Source of the DNA: Planctomycetaceae bacterium
Lineage (GTDB): Bacteria > Planctomycetota > Planctomycetia > Planctomycetales > Planctomycetaceae
NCBI GenBank assembly: GCA_021732785.1
Contig: JAKFUG010000006.1
Span: forward strand, 62,001-126,000
Reading direction: 5' to 3'
Length of the DNA stretch: 64,000 bases
Below are positions 34,904 through 43,045 of the stretch, one piece after another. How positions within the stretch are numbered: the first letter of the stretch is position 1; each line of letters opens with the position of its first letter. The notes under the pieces were generated by a model that saw only the letters and a program-made list of their open reading frames with translations, was not told the origin of the DNA and did no database searches. Both the position numbers and the translations under genes were made by a program.

Positions 34904-35188
34904 ATGACGGCTGTGAAATCAAACGGAAGGTTCTTGCTGGGACAGGTGATGATTACTCGGGGGGCGTTGCAAGTTCTTCCCGCACGCGAAGTGTGGGAAA
35001 GCATGCAGCGTCATGTCCAGGGTGACTGGGGCGACATTTGCGAAGGGGACTGGAAACTGAACGACGAGGCTCTCAAGCATGAGGGGCGCCTTTTGTCTCG
35101 GTACCTCAGCAATCAAGGCACCCGATTCTGGATTATCACCGAATGGGATCGTTCCCTGACGACTGTTTTGCTTCCAGAAGAATACTGA
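34904..35188 (+). CDS. Plasmid/ICE-type small protein of unknown function (LPEEY-ending)
   Basis: 94 residues. It belongs to a small protein family common on plasmids and integrative elements: LGQVMITRGALQVLP, then HVQGDWGDICEGDWKLNDEAL, LLSRYLSNQGTRFWIITEWDRSLTTVLLPEEY. Members are often mislabelled as type I restriction subunits in databases; no such activity is supported here. GGAGG stands 8 nt before the ATG at 34904, which was preferred over 34889. A strong terminator follows. Confidence 0.7.
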   Translation: MTAVKSNGRFLLGQVMITRGALQVLPAREVWESMQRHVQGDWGDICEGDWKLNDEALKHEGRLLSRYLSNQGTRFWIITEWDRSLTTVLLPEEY

Positions 35189-35225
35189 GAGAAGGGTTTT
35201 ACACAGGTTTTGCATGTTGGTTTTC

Positions 35226-35257
35226 GGTCGGCTGGTTCGCCAGCCGACCACTTTTTC
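35226..35257 (+). terminator. Rho-independent terminator with UUCG loop
   Basis: A perfect 10-bp stem GGTCGGCTGG / CCAGCCGACC closed by TTCG is followed by AC and five T. It lies 38 nt after the small-protein stop and separates it from the next cluster. Confidence 0.85.
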
Positions 35258-35298
35258 CCAACACCCTTTATCGGCCCTTGGCCGAAGCGAGATTTTCG

Positions 35299-35661
35299 AT
35301 GAATTCGATGGAGCCTTCGATGACCGAACCTTCCGACGAGGAGTTTGGCAAAAAGCCATACAGCTTCGTCGGCGCTGGGCGACTGACATCCTTGCTTTGG
35401 AAAGCGGGCAGCGAGCATTCCGAGTGGAAATATCGGTTCAACATAGTTCGCGGGCCAACAGTGCTGGAATCGTTCAACCCGCTGTTTGAACCAGCAGATC
35501 TGTCCCACCTTGTGAAGCTGGTGCAAGTCATGGCGTCGGTGATCGTCGATGATGGCTGCCTCAATGCAGACGACCGTGAGCGATTGCGAACGCTTGTCAC
35601 GGACCTGGATGAGCTGACCGTTCGCTGGGATTCCGCCGCTCTGGACAAGGGAGAAAGATAA
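35299..35661 (+). CDS. Hypothetical protein, 120 residues
   Basis: An acidic, helical protein with no recognised motif: a central FNPLFEPADLSHLVKLVQVMASVIVDDG block and a DRERLRTLVTDLDELTVRW helix. The ATG at 35299 follows a terminator-bearing gap. Its stop overlaps the next start as TAATG, so it opens a four-gene coupled cluster with the third small paralogue, the MT-A70 methyltransferase and a short gene ahead of the recombinase. Confidence 0.55.
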   Translation: MNSMEPSMTEPSDEEFGKKPYSFVGAGRLTSLLWKAGSEHSEWKYRFNIVRGPTVLESFNPLFEPADLSHLVKLVQVMASVIVDDGCLNADDRERLRTLVTDLDELTVRWDSAALDKGER

Positions 35662-35894
35662 TGGCCAAGTCTCCCATTCATGAAATCCGTCGGGGACTGA
35701 TCACGATTCGGATTTGGCAGAAGCACACACGCGGTCACCTGCGGCACACGATTACGGTCACTCGCCTCTATCGCAACGGCGATCTCTGGAAAGAGTCCAC
35801 ACGCTTCGAACGAGACGATATCGCTCTGGTTCGACTGGCTCTCGATGTCGCCCAAACTTGGATCATACAACAACAGCAGGTTCGCAACTCGTGA
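35661..35894 (+). CDS. Small conserved protein, copy 3 of 3
   Basis: 77 residues: EIRRGLITIRIWQKHTRG, HTITVTRLYRNGDLWKES, FERDDIALVRLALDVAQTWI. Blocks match the copies at 14294 and 34587. It overlaps the preceding stop (TAATG) and the following MT-A70 start (GTGA), so it is translated in register with the methyltransferase. This tight link hints that the family acts with DNA-modifying or DNA-binding partners. Confidence 0.75.
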   Translation: MAKSPIHEIRRGLITIRIWQKHTRGHLRHTITVTRLYRNGDLWKESTRFERDDIALVRLALDVAQTWIIQQQQVRNS

Positions 35895-36505
35895 CATCCA
35901 TCCCTCCAAATCCCGAACAAGCCTCAGACGAGCCAGCAAGCTTTGGCGACTTACCCGAGCAAACTGGCGTTCCGTCGATTGTTCGTGACTTGTCGCACCT
36001 CATTGTATCGGGGGCGAAGTTCTCGACGATTTACGCCGATCCGTCGTGGCCCTATTCCAACACTGCTGCACGCGGAGCCGCCGAAAACCACTATCGCACG
36101 ATGACGATGGAGGAAATCCGCAGCGAACCAGTCCGAGTGCTCGCAACTGAGCAGGCTCATCTGCACTTGTGGACGACAAACGCTTTTCTTCGTGAAGCGT
36201 TCGATATCATCCGAGAATGGGGATTCACTTATAAGTCCTGTCTAGTGTGGATCAAGCCGCAAATCGGCATGGGAAACTATTGGCGGGTGTCGCACGAATT
36301 CTTGCTTCTCGGCCTCCGAGGGGATCTTTCGTTCCAAAGCTGGCAACTCGCCCGCCGCACGGTGCATAGCCGAAAGCCATTCTTGTTTCGCGGCCTCATC
36401 GAACAGGTCAGTCCCGGCCCCTATCTGGAACTCTACGGCCGCGAAGAACTCCCCAACACGGGGTGGACCGTCTACGGCAATCAAGTTGAACGCAGGCTTT
36501 TCTAA
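35891..36505 (+). CDS. MT-A70-family DNA adenine methyltransferase
   Basis: 204 residues. YADPSWPY (about 50-57) is the DPPW-type catalytic motif with Ser in the second position. HLHLWTTNAFLREAFDIIREWGFTYKSCLVW and the SHEFLLLGLRG block complete the MT-A70 core; LPNTGWTVYGNQVE forms the end. Such phage and plasmid orphan enzymes make N6-methyladenine, which can mask host restriction sites. The GTG start overlaps the previous stop as GTGA. No cognate endonuclease is adjacent, so protection or epigenetic marking is more likely than restriction. Confidence 0.82.
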   Translation: MTSIPPNPEQASDEPASFGDLPEQTGVPSIVRDLSHLIVSGAKFSTIYADPSWPYSNTAARGAAENHYRTMTMEEIRSEPVRVLATEQAHLHLWTTNAFLREAFDIIREWGFTYKSCLVWIKPQIGMGNYWRVSHEFLLLGLRGDLSFQSWQLARRTVHSRKPFLFRGLIEQVSPGPYLELYGREELPNTGWTVYGNQVERRLF

Positions 36506-36518
36506 GGAGCGTTCGACG

Positions 36519-36764
36519 ATGCCGAATCCCCCTGACCGCTCGCCGAAGCCTCCGCCGCTCTCCGTTCCAGCGGGCGCACCCCAATGGATCACCGTCGAAC
36601 TGCTTGAGCACACCATCCGCATTTGGCAACCATTTTACCCAGACCAGTTGATCTCGGAGGATGCCTTGGAGATCATCATGGGAGCGGATCGCATGTTCGA
36701 GTTGTTGTCGAAGGGACATGGAGATGAAACGATACGTCGCACTGGCGAGAGTCAGCAGTCGTGA
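36519..36764 (+). CDS. Small protein preceding the recombinase
   Basis: 81 residues. A proline-rich N-terminus (PNPPDRSPKPPPLSVPAGAP) precedes a helical part with ITVELLEHTIRIWQPFYPDQLISEDALEIIMGADRMFELL. AAGGAG stands 9 nt before the ATG. Its end overlaps the recombinase start by 41 nt, so it probably helps set recombinase translation or acts as a partner. Family not recognised. Confidence 0.6.
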   Translation: MPNPPDRSPKPPPLSVPAGAPQWITVELLEHTIRIWQPFYPDQLISEDALEIIMGADRMFELLSKGHGDETIRRTGESQQS

Positions 36765-38195
36765 GCAGGAGCGAGAAGGCTTTTCGCTGGATGTTCAGGA
36801 AGATGCCCTGAAACGCTTCGCGGAATCACACGGCGGGACGATCGTCAAGCTCTTCAAAATCGCAGAGACAGCCAGTAAGCGAGACGAACGCAAGACCTTC
36901 AAGGAGATGATCGCGTACGCCAAACGCCACTGCGTCGAACTTGACGGCTTGCTGTTCTACAAAGTCGACCGGGCGGCTCGAAACCTGTTTGACTACGTTG
37001 AACTGGAACGGCTCGAATCCGAATACCAGGTTCCGTTCATTTCGATTTCGCAGCAGACGGACAACAATCCGGCCGGTCGCATGATGCGACGCACACTGGC
37101 CAACATGGCAAGCTTCTTCACCGAGCAAATGGCTGTTGATATCAGCCTGGGCATCAATCGGCGCGTTCAAGAAGGACTGTTCCCTGGCAGAGCTCCTTAT
37201 GGTTATCAAAACATCAGAGCCAATGGTCGCCGCGTCATTCAATTGAACGAAGGCGAGGCGACAAACGTTCGCCGCATGTTCCATCTCTACGCTTTCGAGA
37301 ATCACACGCTTGAAGGCATCGTGAAGCGGTTCAAAGCGGATGGTGTCGTGTATCGGCCTGGCAATCCCGATTGGAGCCGTACGTCAGTCCATAACATGTT
37401 GACCGACCGAGCCTACATCGGAGAGGTTCGCTACCGGGGCAATTGGTTCCCTGGAAAGCATGCCCCGATCATTGACCGGGCGACTTGGGACCGCGTGCAA
37501 GCGCTACTTGGTAACCAGAAGCAGGTCACGCACACGATGACGTTTGCTTCGGACCTGATCGAATGCGGGCACTGCGGGCACAAAATTACGGGTGAATGGA
37601 AAATCAAACAGACGAAGAGCGGGCCTCGCGACTACCTCTATTATCGCTGCACCAAATACAACAAGCCGGATCATCCCCGCACCCGCGTGACCGAAGCCGA
37701 ACTCGACCGGCAGGTACTCGCCATTTTCGACAAGATGCGGATTGAAGACGAAAACGTTCGCGACTGGTTCCGGGCAGTGCTGGCCTCGAAGACAAAAGAC
37801 GCCCAGGCCGACACGCGAGCGCAACGGGCGGAACTTCAGAGACAGGAAACGCTCATCGCCGCTCAGCAAGATCGACTGCTCAATCTCCGCATTGACGGAC
37901 AAATCGATGACGACACCTTCAACCGGAAGCAAACCGAACTTCGCGACCGACTTGCGTCGATAATGCTGCAACTGGAAGTTCTGAATCGAACTCGCGACGA
38001 AAACGCCGAATTAGCATCGAGGGTGTTTGAACTTTCTCAAACCCTGCGGAGTAAATGGCTTACGTCTGACTATGCCGAAAAACGTAAGATCCTCGAAATC
38101 GTCTGGTTGAACTGCCGACTCGTTGACGCAACTCTTTGCCCTGAAATAAGAAAGCCCTTCGACATACTTGCCGAAGGGCTTCTTGTTCCAGAAAG

Positions 38196-38205
<10 letters not shown>
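36724..38205 (+). CDS. Large serine recombinase (site-specific integrase)
   Basis: 493 residues. The N-terminal resolvase domain has YVALARVSSREQ with catalytic Ser11 and DGLLFYKVDRAARN. The Recombinase domain follows (GRAPYGYQNI to AYIGEVRYRG, about 155-240). A zinc ribbon (IECGHCGHKITG ... YYRCTKYN) and a coiled-coil region (about 350-440) complete the large serine integrase plan. GGAG precedes the ATG at 36724. The last residues, RKPFDILAEGLLVPESGG, are coded by DNA that on the other strand is the terminator and 3' end of tRNA-Ala. It is therefore the integrase that set this element into the tRNA. Confidence 0.9.
38153..38180 (-). terminator. Terminator of tRNA-Ala, inside the recombinase coding end
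   Basis: Stem AGCCCTTCG / CGAAGGGCT (9 bp), 10-nt loop. On the minus strand it is followed by TTTCTTATTTC, 16 nt past the tRNA 3' end. The same bases encode KPFDILAEGL of the recombinase on the plus strand. Confidence 0.75.
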
Positions 38206-38268
<63 letters not shown>

Positions 38269-38716
38269 GATATTGTGACACCGGCAACGGACACTCCGCT
38301 TGGGGGGAGTGTTCGCATTCTTCCGGTCCACAAGATAATCGGATTTTTAACGACTGGCGTTCATGAAATCTAGCCTGACAGTGAGTTTGGCGAGCGAGAA
38401 AATTGAAAAATCGCCGCAAGCCAATATTGCAAAAGGCTTTGCGGTATTTCTCAGCATTCAACTTACACTACACACTCGGCAGTGATCTGGTCGATCCCGA
38501 CTTGAATCGGAGCTTTCCCCTGTAAATGCGCGGGCGAAGAGTGTTTCCTTAAGCCACGCTCAAACTCGCCCATGTACGGTGCCGGTTCCTGACGGTTACG
38601 TTAGCGCAGTCCGCTCGCTTGGTTGCCGACAATCGTTGCCGCTTGGTACGGTGTCGAACTGTGATTCACACTACTTGATGCGCACGACTCAAGCCGGATT
38701 CAGGGAGCCCTTTCCG
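38269..38716. other. 450-nt gap upstream of tRNA-Ala and the DUF1080 gene
   Basis: It contains a stem ACACTCC/GGAGTGT near 38288-38309 just upstream of the tRNA. No convincing open frame. Promoters for both divergent genes are expected here; none stands out. Confidence 0.4.
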
Positions 38717-39697
38717 ATGCAGAACTTCTGGTCTTTGACTTTGTTCGCGGGGTTAATGATGGCGACTTCGCTGATGGCGGCCGACGATCCGAAGAATCCA
38801 ACGAAGAAGGCCTTCCTTGATGCTCAGGAAGCCGGACCGGACTTCGCAGTGCAGGGCGAGTACACGGGCAAACTCGGCGATGCGGGGATTGCAGTGCAGG
38901 TGATTGCTCGGGGAAGCGGCAAATTTGACGCGGTTGTGCTGCCCGGCGGATTGCCCGGTGCCGGATGGGATGGCAAAGGCCGTCATGCGTTGTCGGGGGC
39001 GACCGAAGCGGGCAAAACCACGCTGAAAGGCGACGGAGGGAGTGCCGTCATTGATGGCGAAACGCTCACCCTGACCTGGGCCGATAAGAAAGCGGACCTC
39101 AAAAAAATGATCCGGACATCACCCACGATCGGGATGAAACCTCCCGCCGGGTCCAAAGTGATTTCCGTGCTCTTCGATGGCAGTAACGTCGATGCGTGGA
39201 TTCCGGGCAAAATGGAAGAAGGGGGACTGATGGGTGTCGGGACAAGAACGCATACCAAGTTCGACAGCTTCACGTTGCACCTGGAATTCCGCACGCCGTT
39301 CATGCCGAACGCCACGGGTCAGGCACGCGGCAACAGCGGGATGTATTTGCAGGATCAATACGAATGCCAGATCCTCGACTCGTTCGGCCTCACCGGGGAA
39401 GACAACGAATGTGGCGGGATCTATAAGAACTCGCGTCCGATGACCAACATGTGCCTGCCGCCACTGACATGGCAAACCTACGATGTGGAATTCACCGGGG
39501 CGAAGTTCGATGCCGATGGAAAAGTCACCGCGCCAGGGAAATGTACGATCAAGCACAACGGCGTGATGATTCATGATGAACTGGAGTTGAAGACGACACC
39601 TGGCGGCGGACAAGCCGATCAGAAACCCGGCGCGTTGTTCCTCCAGGATCACGGCGATCCGGTGCGGTTCCGGAATATCTGGGTTACCGAAAAGTAG
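38717..39697 (+). CDS. DUF1080 (3-keto-disaccharide hydrolase-like) secreted protein
   Basis: 326 residues. A signal peptide (about 1-21, ending LMAADD) exports it. The C-terminal 190 residues form the DUF1080 lectin/laminin-G-like sandwich (VLFDGSNVDAWIPGK, TRTHTKFDSFTLHLEFRTPF, GNSGMYLQDQYECQILDSFG, NECGGIYK, QTYDVEF, NGVMIHDELEL, FLQDHGDPVRFRNIWV). Planctomycetes carry many copies; characterised members hydrolyse 3-keto-glycosides. An N-terminal region of about 115 residues precedes it. GGGAG lies upstream of the ATG at 38717; an open frame from 38579 looks like leader. First gene on the chromosomal side of the tRNA. Confidence 0.88.
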   Translation: MQNFWSLTLFAGLMMATSLMAADDPKNPTKKAFLDAQEAGPDFAVQGEYTGKLGDAGIAVQVIARGSGKFDAVVLPGGLPGAGWDGKGRHALSGATEAGKTTLKGDGGSAVIDGETLTLTWADKKADLKKMIRTSPTIGMKPPAGSKVISVLFDGSNVDAWIPGKMEEGGLMGVGTRTHTKFDSFTLHLEFRTPFMPNATGQARGNSGMYLQDQYECQILDSFGLTGEDNECGGIYKNSRPMTNMCLPPLTWQTYDVEFTGAKFDADGKVTAPGKCTIKHNGVMIHDELELKTTPGGGQADQKPGALFLQDHGDPVRFRNIWVTEK

Positions 39698-39786
39698 GCG
39701 ATTGTCCGTTGGGAGGGGACGGTAACACGGTTCCTCGATCACCACTGGCAACGGACCACGAACAACTAACCACGGACCACGGATCC

Positions 39787-41295
39787 ATGCCCGGTCGCGT
39801 TTTTCTCGTCGGTGCCGGGCCGGGCGATCCGGGTTTGTTGACGCTGCGCGGAAAGGCCTGTTTGGAACAAGCCGATCTCGTGCTGTATGACGGCCTGGTG
39901 AATCCGCTGCTGTTGCGCCATTCCCACGCCAAGGCACAGCGGACGTGCCGGGTGGGGGGACCCGGCGAGCGGCATCTCGATCAGTCCGAAATCAATCGCG
40001 AACTGATTGCGGCGGCGAAGTCGGGCCTGACGGTGGTGCGGCTCAAAGGGGGCGATCCGTTCATCTTCGGTCGCGGCAGTGAAGAAGCCGCGGCGCTTGC
40101 TGCCGAGGGGATTCCTTTTGAAGTTGTTCCGGGCATTACCGCCGCAACGGGGGCCGCGGTGTATGCCGGAATCTCGCTGACCCATCGCGATCATGCTTCG
40201 GCGGTCGCGTTCATCACCGGCCATGAAGACCCGACGAAGCCAGAATCGGCGATCGATTACGAAGCCCTCGCGCGGTTTCCTGGCACGCTGGTCTTTTACA
40301 TGGGACTGCATCGACTCCCGCAGATTGCCGAACGGTTGATCGCCGCGGGGAAGCCGCCGTCAACACCGGCGGCGGTGGTTAACCGGGCGACAACGCCGCG
40401 GCAGCGCACAGTCACGGCAACGTTGTCGGACTTACCGGACGCGGTGGCGGCGGCGAAATTGTCGCCGCCGTCCCTGGTCATCATCGGGGAATGTGTGAGC
40501 GTTCGTGGCCAAGCCCAATGGTTTGAAGATCGCCCGCTGTTTGGCCAGGTGATTGGGATTACGCGGCCCGAGGAACAAGCGGATTCGGCCATCGATCGCG
40601 CTGTCGCGCTCGGTGCGTTACCCGTCGTGATTCCAACCATCGCGATCGGCCCCGCACCAGACCTGGTCGCCGTGGACGCCGTGCTGGATCGGCTGGATCA
40701 GTTCGAGTGGTTGATTTTCACCAGTGTGAATGGCGTCCGTGGATTACTCACGCGCTTGTGGGAACGTGGTGGCGATGTGCGTCGATTGGCCCATACAAAA
40801 TTGGCCGCGATTGGCCCCAGCACGGCTGCCGCACTCGTCGAGTTTTCCTTGCGCTGTGATGTGGTGCCCGATGAGTATCGTGCGGAGGCATTAGCCGAGA
40901 GGCTTGCCCCGCTGGTGAAAGACCAGCGCGTGTTATGGGCGCGGGCCGATCGCGGTCGCGATGTCTTGCCGCAATGTTTGGCCGCAGCCGGGGCGCAGTT
41001 GGAACAAATCGTGGTCTATACCAATCGTGATGTAGCGGCTTTGCCCGCGACCGAACTGGCAATGCTCGAACGAGGCGAAGTCGATTGGATCGGACTGTCG
41101 AGTCCGTCCATCGCCCGTAATCTGTCGACGCTGTTAAGTCCCGTGGCCCGGCAACAACTCGGCGTTCGCACCCGGTTGTGTGCCATCAGCCCCGTCACCG
41201 CCGCTGCCGCCGAAGAGGCCGGATTGCCGATCGCGGTGACGGCAAAGGATTACACCTGGAACGGAATGTTCGCGGCGATGATCAACAGCCGGTGA
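39787..41295 (+). CDS. cobA-hemD: Uroporphyrinogen-III C-methyltransferase / uroporphyrinogen-III synthase fusion
   Basis: 502 residues with two enzymes. The first 245 residues are the SAM-dependent methyltransferase (VGAGPGDPGLLTLRG near the start, RLKGGDPFIFGRG, VVPGITAATGAAVYAGI, THRDHA, YMGLHRL), which makes precorrin-2 for sirohaem or B12. The rest is HemD (GQVIGITRPEEQADSAI, WLIFTSVNGVRGLLTRL, KLAAIGPSTAAALVEF, GLSSPSIARNLSTLL), which closes the tetrapyrrole ring. This fusion is known in several phyla. The ATG at 39787 gives the canonical N-terminus; the upstream open frame is non-coding. It is convergent with the next gene, 4 nt apart. Confidence 0.93.
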   Translation: MPGRVFLVGAGPGDPGLLTLRGKACLEQADLVLYDGLVNPLLLRHSHAKAQRTCRVGGPGERHLDQSEINRELIAAAKSGLTVVRLKGGDPFIFGRGSEEAAALAAEGIPFEVVPGITAATGAAVYAGISLTHRDHASAVAFITGHEDPTKPESAIDYEALARFPGTLVFYMGLHRLPQIAERLIAAGKPPSTPAAVVNRATTPRQRTVTATLSDLPDAVAAAKLSPPSLVIIGECVSVRGQAQWFEDRPLFGQVIGITRPEEQADSAIDRAVALGALPVVIPTIAIGPAPDLVAVDAVLDRLDQFEWLIFTSVNGVRGLLTRLWERGGDVRRLAHTKLAAIGPSTAAALVEFSLRCDVVPDEYRAEALAERLAPLVKDQRVLWARADRGRDVLPQCLAAAGAQLEQIVVYTNRDVAALPATELAMLERGEVDWIGLSSPSIARNLSTLLSPVARQQLGVRTRLCAISPVTAAAAEEAGLPIAVTAKDYTWNGMFAAMINSR

Positions 41296-41299
41296 AGCA

Positions 41300-42520
41300 T
41301 TATTGTCGCAGCGCCGGCATTTTGGCGGCTGTCATCGCGCCATAGCCGGTCGGCCATTGGGATTCGATCTCGAACGTGGCCACGTGATCTTGTTCATTCA
41401 CCGTTTCCTGTGGATTTTTCGCCAGCCGACCGGTCCGATCCACTGAGACAACCACGCGGTATTTGCCGGGGGGAAGCATTGGCTTGGCAGCCAAATCTTT
41501 CGCGCGCTGCGAATTGCGGGGGGCGGTCACGGTCAAGTGCTGCTGCCATAACTTTCCTTTGCCGAAGACCGCGCGGTCACCTGTTGCCCAGCGGTCTCGC
41601 GACCAGCCGCCCGGTTGCGACGCGTCGGTCCGATAGACATCGACCTGCAGCAACAGCTTGTCGAATGATTCGGGCACATCGGTCAACTTGAACCAGATGT
41701 CGGTCGCACGGCCCACTTCCGCCAGCGGCGCGGGCAAATCTCTGGCTGCGCGGTATTGGCCTTGAGCCGACGCCGCATAGTCCTCGATGAAGGCGAGGAA
41801 CTGTTTGTAGCTCCGGTCGCCAATCAGCATTTTCTGTCCGCCGCCATGCTCCACTTGCAGGGTGGGCTTCAACAGAATTGGGCTCTGCGTCGGCTTTTCG
41901 AGGTCGATGAGTCCCTGATCGAGCAGCTTTTGCAGCGTCGCGGCGGGATCTTCGGGAACGATCCACGAGATGCGTTCGCCGTGCTTTTTCACCTGCTCTT
42001 TGTTGAGCCGCGGCGAGTGACAAGCCGCGCAGCGCAAGGATTCCGACCAGATGTGTTCCACGAACGAAGCGAGCACCTGATCGCTGCGCCCGTGTCGGAC
42101 CACTTCGACGGGGACTTTCGGTCCGGTCGTTGTCACTTTCTGCTTTGCGTCACGAAACTTCGGATCGGCCGCCGCGGCTTCAATCCACGCACTGAATGCG
42201 GCGAGTTCTTCTTCCCGTACGGAAGCGGGGATCAGAGAAGTCTTCTCCGGTTTGCGGCGAATGAAGGTGAGCAGCTTCGATTCCTTCGGTTTCTTCACGT
42301 CGATCAACCCCGCATCGCGCAAGGCCACGAACGTCTCCGTCGGATCGGGCCGCAAATAGTCCTTCAAATCGACGCCGCTCAGATGGCACTCCGCGCAACT
42401 GGAGGGTTTCGGCGAATTGAGAATCGGCAGGATACGACGCTCAAAGACCGTGCGCGGGTCATCGGCAAAGGATGACGCGGTGAGAATAAGTACGAACGAG
42501 AGCGCTTGGGAGATGTTCAT
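41300..42520 (-). CDS. Secreted cytochrome c-like protein with two CxxCH motifs
   Basis: 406 residues. Signal peptide MNISQALSFVLILTASSFA. Two haem-binding motifs are seen, SCAECH (about residue 42) and RCAACH (about 167), each followed by similar repeats (DLKDYLRPDPTETFVALRDAGLIDVKKP and DPAATLQKLLDQGLIDLEKP), so the N-terminal half is a duplicated domain of the planctomycete cytochrome type. The C-terminal 150 residues are a beta-rich region (ATDIWFKLTDV, PPGKYRVVVSVDRTG). Function unknown, likely periplasmic redox or binding. The ATG at 42520 opens a proper signal peptide; an upstream frame to 42688 is not credible. Confidence 0.75.
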   Translation of the reverse strand: MNISQALSFVLILTASSFADDPRTVFERRILPILNSPKPSSCAECHLSGVDLKDYLRPDPTETFVALRDAGLIDVKKPKESKLLTFIRRKPEKTSLIPASVREEELAAFSAWIEAAAADPKFRDAKQKVTTTGPKVPVEVVRHGRSDQVLASFVEHIWSESLRCAACHSPRLNKEQVKKHGERISWIVPEDPAATLQKLLDQGLIDLEKPTQSPILLKPTLQVEHGGGQKMLIGDRSYKQFLAFIEDYAASAQGQYRAARDLPAPLAEVGRATDIWFKLTDVPESFDKLLLQVDVYRTDASQPGGWSRDRWATGDRAVFGKGKLWQQHLTVTAPRNSQRAKDLAAKPMLPPGKYRVVVSVDRTGRLAKNPQETVNEQDHVATFEIESQWPTGYGAMTAAKMPALRQ

Positions 42521-42552
42521 GAGTGACGGTCCGATGAGGCCGATGGCGGAAT

Positions 42553-43029
42553 TCACGAATCCGAGCAGTCTCCGATTGCCTTTGCCCAGTTTCGATCGCG
42601 GAGCGCTGCCAATCCAGCTTGGTCGAAACAGCATAGCGAACTTGGGCGAGGTGCAACGATACCGTCTTTCAAGGTTGTCGGCACACAACGATACCCGCCA
42701 CGCAAACGGGGCTTGATTCGATGCTGAGGCATGTACGCAATATGTTGCGGAGTTCCTTCCGTTGCTCCCGGTGCAAAAAAGACCAGCACGAGGACCATTT
42801 CGGGATGCAACGCTGTCAGTCGTCCGGCATATCCGTAAGTGGCACGATCCCCCTTACCAACAGTGGGGTACAGTCCCTTCACTTGAACAGGACGGACGAG
42901 AGCATGTGTCGCGTCCTCAATGGTGATCATGAAATCAAAACCTTTGTCCCGGTGTGGGAAGTAAATATTCCACCCCGCATCTGCCATCAAACCCGCGACG
43001 TACATTTCCGCAAAGTAGTCTCTTGCCAT
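42553..43029 (-). CDS. Hypothetical PD-(D/E)XK-like protein
   Basis: 158 residues. YVAGLMADAGWNIYFPHRDKGFDFMIT followed by VRPVQVKGLYP gives the D...QVK pattern of restriction-endonuclease-like folds seen in small DUF4365-like proteins. The usual Glu before Lys is Gln (Q-V-K), as in several active members. The C-terminus is basic and Cys/Arg-rich. The ATG at 43029 was chosen over an upstream start at 43062, which falls inside glcF. It sits 16 nt past glcF and 32 nt before the cytochrome gene on the same strand. Role unknown; a stray nuclease-like gene in a core locus. Confidence 0.55.
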   Translation of the reverse strand: MARDYFAEMYVAGLMADAGWNIYFPHRDKGFDFMITIEDATHALVRPVQVKGLYPTVGKGDRATYGYAGRLTALHPEMVLVLVFFAPGATEGTPQHIAYMPQHRIKPRLRGGYRCVPTTLKDGIVAPRPSSLCCFDQAGLAALRDRNWAKAIGDCSDS

Positions 43030-43045
43030 TTTGGACTTCCGGGAA

